A stretch of 28,074 nt of DNA from an uncultured Rhodospirillaceae bacterium. GTDB taxonomy: Bacteria > Pseudomonadota > Alphaproteobacteria > Rhodospirillales > Magnetospirillaceae. Positions 26,601 through 28,074 of this stretch are shown piece after piece. The notes beneath the pieces were generated by a model. That model ran no database searches. It was not told the DNA's origin and saw nothing but the letters and a program-made list of their open reading frames with translations. A program made the translations under genes and the position numbers. Position 1 is the first letter of the stretch. The number at the start of each line of letters is the position of its first letter. Location: positions 1 to 28,074 of the forward strand of contig CALABS010000028.1 of assembly GCA_937887565.1 (NCBI GenBank). Direction: 5' to 3'.

Positions 26601-27530
26601 AGCCTGGAAAAGGCCATCCACAAGGCCCTCCATTCCTACCGGGCTTTTATGGCCCACAAGGGCGACCACCGGTCCTATGTTCCGTCCGCCGAGGTCGTCC
26701 CCCTACCCATGTCCCAGAATGAGGAGATCCGCCGGGCGACCTTGACGCGAACCGGCGTCGCCGCCGCCGCAGCGACCGACGGACGCATTCCCTTTGGCGA
26801 CGGCAGGATTGTAATCACCGAGGAACCAGGCGATGCATTACGCCTCGGCAACCACGACGTCTTCCAGTTAGCCGCTGGTACGATGGAGCCCGTGGCCGGC
26901 GTCGGGGACTTCCTGATCGTCAGCGACGGCGTCGCCGCCGCTTCGGGAAATCTGGTAGTCGCTTGCGTGGGCGGCAGGCTGCTGGCCAGGCGCCTCTCGG
27001 TCCCCGAAACCAACCCCGATGTCGCTGTGCTGACGGCTCAAGCCATTGATCCGTACGCTATCCCGACGCCGGTCATCGCGCCCCTCACAGGCCTTTCGCG
27101 GAAGAAGGTAGTCGGCATCCTGTTCGCCGGAAGCCGCCGCCCTCCAGAGGCAGGGGCAGACGAAGCAGTCATCGTCGCCGACCATGCTGGCTACTGGAAC
27201 CTGGTGGACGGCGGGCGCCTGTTCAAAGTAGAGGGCCGGAGCGCCGAGCCCCTGGCGCTGGAAGGACAGTATCTGATTGCGGGCAACCGGGTTACTGGAG
27301 CCGCAGAGATCTCGCGCCTCGACGGGAGGCTGGTCATTGCCGTCGATGGCGACGGCGGCTGCTACTTCAAGCGCCTCCGCGTCGCCCGCGCCGGCATGGC
27401 GTTGTTGGAAAGCCTCAATCCGGATGGGACCTGCCCTTCCGAGCTTATGAGCCTCGACGGCGCGATGGACCTGCCGCAGCTGAAATCGGCATTTCCCGTG
27501 CGTGGGGTACTTTTCGAGTTGCCGAGGTAG
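23652..27530 (+). CDS. Rad50/SMC-like ATPase with zinc-hook motif and C-terminal LexA/S24-like domains
   Basis: The product is 1292 residues from ATG 23652, with AAGGG upstream; TTG 23568 and ATG 23685 are alternatives. Walker A is GQNGSGKTSL (134-143). A long helical middle holds a single CPLC (C465, C468) like the Rad50 zinc hook. Walker B is MLLDDPQATFD (D795, D796), and VTTHERQFF is a switch-His motif. After about residue 1060 come two stretches with LexA/S24-peptidase pattern. The first has GTMEPVAGVGD with LARRL, where the catalytic Ser and Lys would be T1077 and R1113. The second has GRSAEPLALEGQ with YFKRL, keeping S1197 and K1240. SMC-like ATPases sense or cut DNA in several defence systems. 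The S24-like assignment is my pattern reading. Confidence 0.75.
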   Translation: MAPANIGWGAGMTVTLKEAIDTLLKGETLEWPAHGELKGGKITLAEPGARRLLAYLVSRPQDLVAAADESLFAGLGAAWGAADDPANGIEDAAAQPRHRWLLKSVKTFNFGGLNTFGGDEFTLPVEGESWCLEGQNGSGKTSLASAILWALTAQRIREHAGIVEDNGKREPVLAPGGAKLGEWPPLVAFPSSRDELLNDAEVSVELTFVNEAGEEAVARRRIVSPGLLNDPVHEIDVDPRLLSAPELLEAGVLMPCRLSVLRFGEKSTHLYDAVKMLTGLDQLSAIGEGAANLGHGNKRFKKYAKDKGIEAVRAAFDKAVRDAAAQGAKVGVDVSAHMDIEKADPTAVRKQASDAKATAEAQIATLAADLGAGAQTDAVTKAVVLVSEVVEGGLAALAPVKALAAALTEYEAGTLAGIPADLDAIGRDLDEALLWHARQQEDAKLRMKAVAAPWFDPRPDGGADCPLCESELKTEAQKALADELARLKAVGEAAERQLSDACRALSDRLSALVPMPLRPFRQPLAAMVPKSAITSAVAEKLTAAGRFEDVLVGAGKVVAAKAVTASATLPDYPMDALQAGDWPNDVARVRVEIAGLERLVGLAAWWVENAAAFHEYWDAVVGVAEKDGSCPEDSLSGKLSELKAALAKAEPYGSLAAHLEAAAKKAEEWAAIMKEQKVREAIATALEPLALLKNLVDAETARSVAALSGRIGDVLTRIHHKERLTYEGASLRKDRATREVNVRAGFRHAPEMTIDAGLVANTSWLRAILWGFIFALREETVEGLGHNPFPLMLLDDPQATFDPRNKESWAMELARLTRLDPADPNRVQLLVTTHERQFFDMLGIEKAEAQFGYILGLVPGKGPVAIENGTEIERLWRKAEETNSDEMAATFIARLRGHCESVLKIMLAGHLPPMDTPNLTSLRQTIEKLRDLRVMPFTFQPFAELIKLLDSGEAHIKLINSRTHDPAAANVATAGRLKEFWDKSLEKAIHKALHSYRAFMAHKGDHRSYVPSAEVVPLPMSQNEEIRRATLTRTGVAAAAATDGRIPFGDGRIVITEEPGDALRLGNHDVFQLAAGTMEPVAGVGDFLIVSDGVAAASGNLVVACVGGRLLARRLSVPETNPDVAVLTAQAIDPYAIPTPVIAPLTGLSRKKVVGILFAGSRRPPEAGADEAVIVADHAGYWNLVDGGRLFKVEGRSAEPLALEGQYLIAGNRVTGAAEISRLDGRLVIAVDGDGGCYFKRLRVARAGMALLESLNPDGTCPSELMSLDGAMDLPQLKSAFPVRGVLFELPR

Positions 27531-27868
27531 GCGGAGAAGAGCCGCCAATTGTAGCGCCTGCAGTGAGGTGGGCTCCATAGGGCGCGCCATCCGTCGCGAC
27601 CGTGCACTACCCGGTCGCGGCAGGGGGAGGCGCCCTGCTCTTCACCACCCGACCAGGAGGGCCAAACGCCCGACGCTGACCAAGAGGGAACGTGCCCGAC
27701 CAGGCGATGGCAACGCATTGATCGCAAATGACCTTGTTAGGAAAACAGCCCAACTATAGACACTATTTTCTCAGGCGTGCTTATCTATGACATGGGCCTA
27801 TGTTCATTTATGGAGGGTCGATGGCCTCGAAAGCCAAGAAACTTGCTCAGCTAACGTTCCATCCGACA
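27531..27868. other. Non-coding right flank of the cargo
   Basis: No credible gene is visible between the SMC-like stop and the right terminus. A GC hairpin (CGCGACC 27595-27601 with GGTCGCG 27613-27619) lies 65 bp after the stop without a T-run. The last 110 bp are the transposon right end. Confidence 0.55.
27760..27868 (-). repeat. Transposon right end with degenerate TnsB-type sites
   Basis: Read inward on the minus strand, the end begins TGTCGGAT and then has TGAGC at 27845-27849, a degenerate TGAAC at 27802-27806 and TAAGC at 27779-27783. ATGAACATAGGCCCATG on that strand resembles ATGAGCAATGCGGCCCATG of the left end. The two ends share only these short elements, as in Tn7, where left and right ends differ. 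Confidence 0.6.
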
Positions 27869-27873
27869 ACATG
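27869..27873. repeat. Target site duplication ACATG, right copy
   Basis: ACATG directly follows the right terminus ATCCGACA, matching 6030-6034. It also directly precedes the second left-end copy, so both insertions used the same base pair position. Confidence 0.8.
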
Positions 27874-27932
27874 TATCGGATTTGCTCATAGATGAGCAAT
27901 ACGGCCCATGCGTGAGCAATTTCGGCGCATGG
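27874..27932 (+). repeat. Second left-end copy, terminal TG mutated to TA
   Basis: These 59 bp match 6035-6093 at 57 positions. The differences are G to A at the second base of the terminus (TGTCGGAT becomes TATCGGAT) and at the position equivalent to 6062. Similarity stops sharply at 27933. It is in the same orientation as the left end, so it is not the partner end of the complete element. It looks like the remains of an older element at the same site. Confidence 0.8.
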
Positions 27933-28074
27933 TTGGGCACATCCTCAGCCTTTCTCTGAAAATTCCTGTGCTTAGTGGCTTCCGCTTGGCCGCCGTCACC
28001 TGGGACTCGCCAGACGCCTGGTCGCGTCCCACCGAGTGGTGTAGCAGCGTTCGCCTGGGGATGATGGCGTAGCG
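27933..28074. other. Unassigned sequence at the window end
   Basis: It follows the second left-end copy and differs from the interior of the complete transposon. It may be the interior of an older element or original flank. A minus-strand frame is open from the window edge to 27886, but I cannot support it as a gene. Confidence 0.4.

Larger units (their letters stand above)
6035..27868 (+). mobile_element. Complete Tn7-like transposon inserted downstream of tRNA-Gln
   Basis: The left terminus TGTCGGAT (6035-6042) and right terminus ATCCGACA (27861-27868) are inverted copies, bounded by the 5-bp duplication ACATG. The element is 21,834 bp. It carries tniQ, tnsA, tnsB and tniB homologues, each with its key catalytic or ATP-binding residues, so it may be active. 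Cargo lies mainly between the transposition genes and the right end. No tyrosine or serine integrase or cas gene is present. Codon and base composition become less GC-rich after about 13000, consistent with cargo of mixed origin. Confidence 0.85.

Noticed and set aside
27362..27727. Minus-strand frame overlapping the end of the SMC-like gene
   Set aside because: It overlaps the S24-like coding region and has no ribosome binding site or recognisable motif.
6035..27868. CRISPR-associated transposon
   Set aside because: No cas gene, repeat-spacer array or guide-like repeat was seen inside the element.
6030..27933. Long direct repeats flanking the island next to a tRNA gene, as attL/attR of an integrase-type genomic island
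   Set aside because: No integrase gene is present. The repeats do not include the tRNA 3' end, and the inverted termini with ACATG duplication plus tni genes explain the structure better.
27886..28074. Minus-strand frame running off the window end
   Set aside because: Its C-terminus is only the translated left-end repeat, which gives the same peptide at 6047-6094; coding status cannot be judged without more sequence.

Overview
The window reads as an alphaproteobacterial chromosome, most likely a Rhodospirillales or Magnetospirillum-like organism. The clues are a very GC-rich core, a TPR lipoprotein-ispE pair followed by an alphaproteobacterial SUV3-type helicase, and a tRNA-Gln with encoded CCA. 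The taxonomic call is inference; no marker gene here fixes it.

Layout. (1) 1-6002 is core chromosome. A TPR lipoprotein gene, ispE and a SUV3-like RNA helicase gene lie on +. Two small paralogous unknown genes lie on - and end at an intrinsic terminator. tRNA-Gln(TTG) follows. (2) 6035-27868 is a complete Tn7-like transposon of 21,834 bp. It starts 32 bp after the tRNA, has TGTCGGAT/ATCCGACA termini, and is flanked by a 5-bp target duplication ACATG (6030-6034 and 27869-27873). (3) Directly after the right duplication is a second, almost identical copy of the left end (27874-27932). Its terminal TG is changed to TA, so an older element appears to have occupied exactly the same site.

Inside the transposon, left to right: an orphan HicB/HTH regulator with a double palindromic operator; an unknown gene; a small membrane protein gene divergent from an XRE regulator across a perfect 18-bp palindrome; the transposition operon tniQ-tnsA-tnsB-tniB with overlapping reading frames; and then cargo. 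The first cargo block is a sigma-like / ParB-like / SNF2 helicase operon. It converges on an XRE / cytosine-5 methyltransferase / Fe-S endonuclease III-like operon controlled from a phased array of CACATAAATTTATGTG operators. The second block has two small unknown genes, a NACHT-type NTPase with an N-terminal HsdR-like nuclease domain, and a 1292-residue Rad50/SMC-like ATPase. The ATPase has a zinc-hook-like CPLC motif and, by my reading, two tandem C-terminal LexA/S24-like domains.

How it fits together: TniQ probably recognises the tRNA-Gln 3' region and directs the TnsA/TnsB/TniB machinery downstream of it, as TnsD does at glmS for Tn7. The cargo looks like two anti-invader modules. The least familiar parts are the sigma-ParB-SNF2-EndoIII-methyltransferase block and the SMC-S24 fusion. 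Defence function is inferred from domain content, not shown by the sequence.
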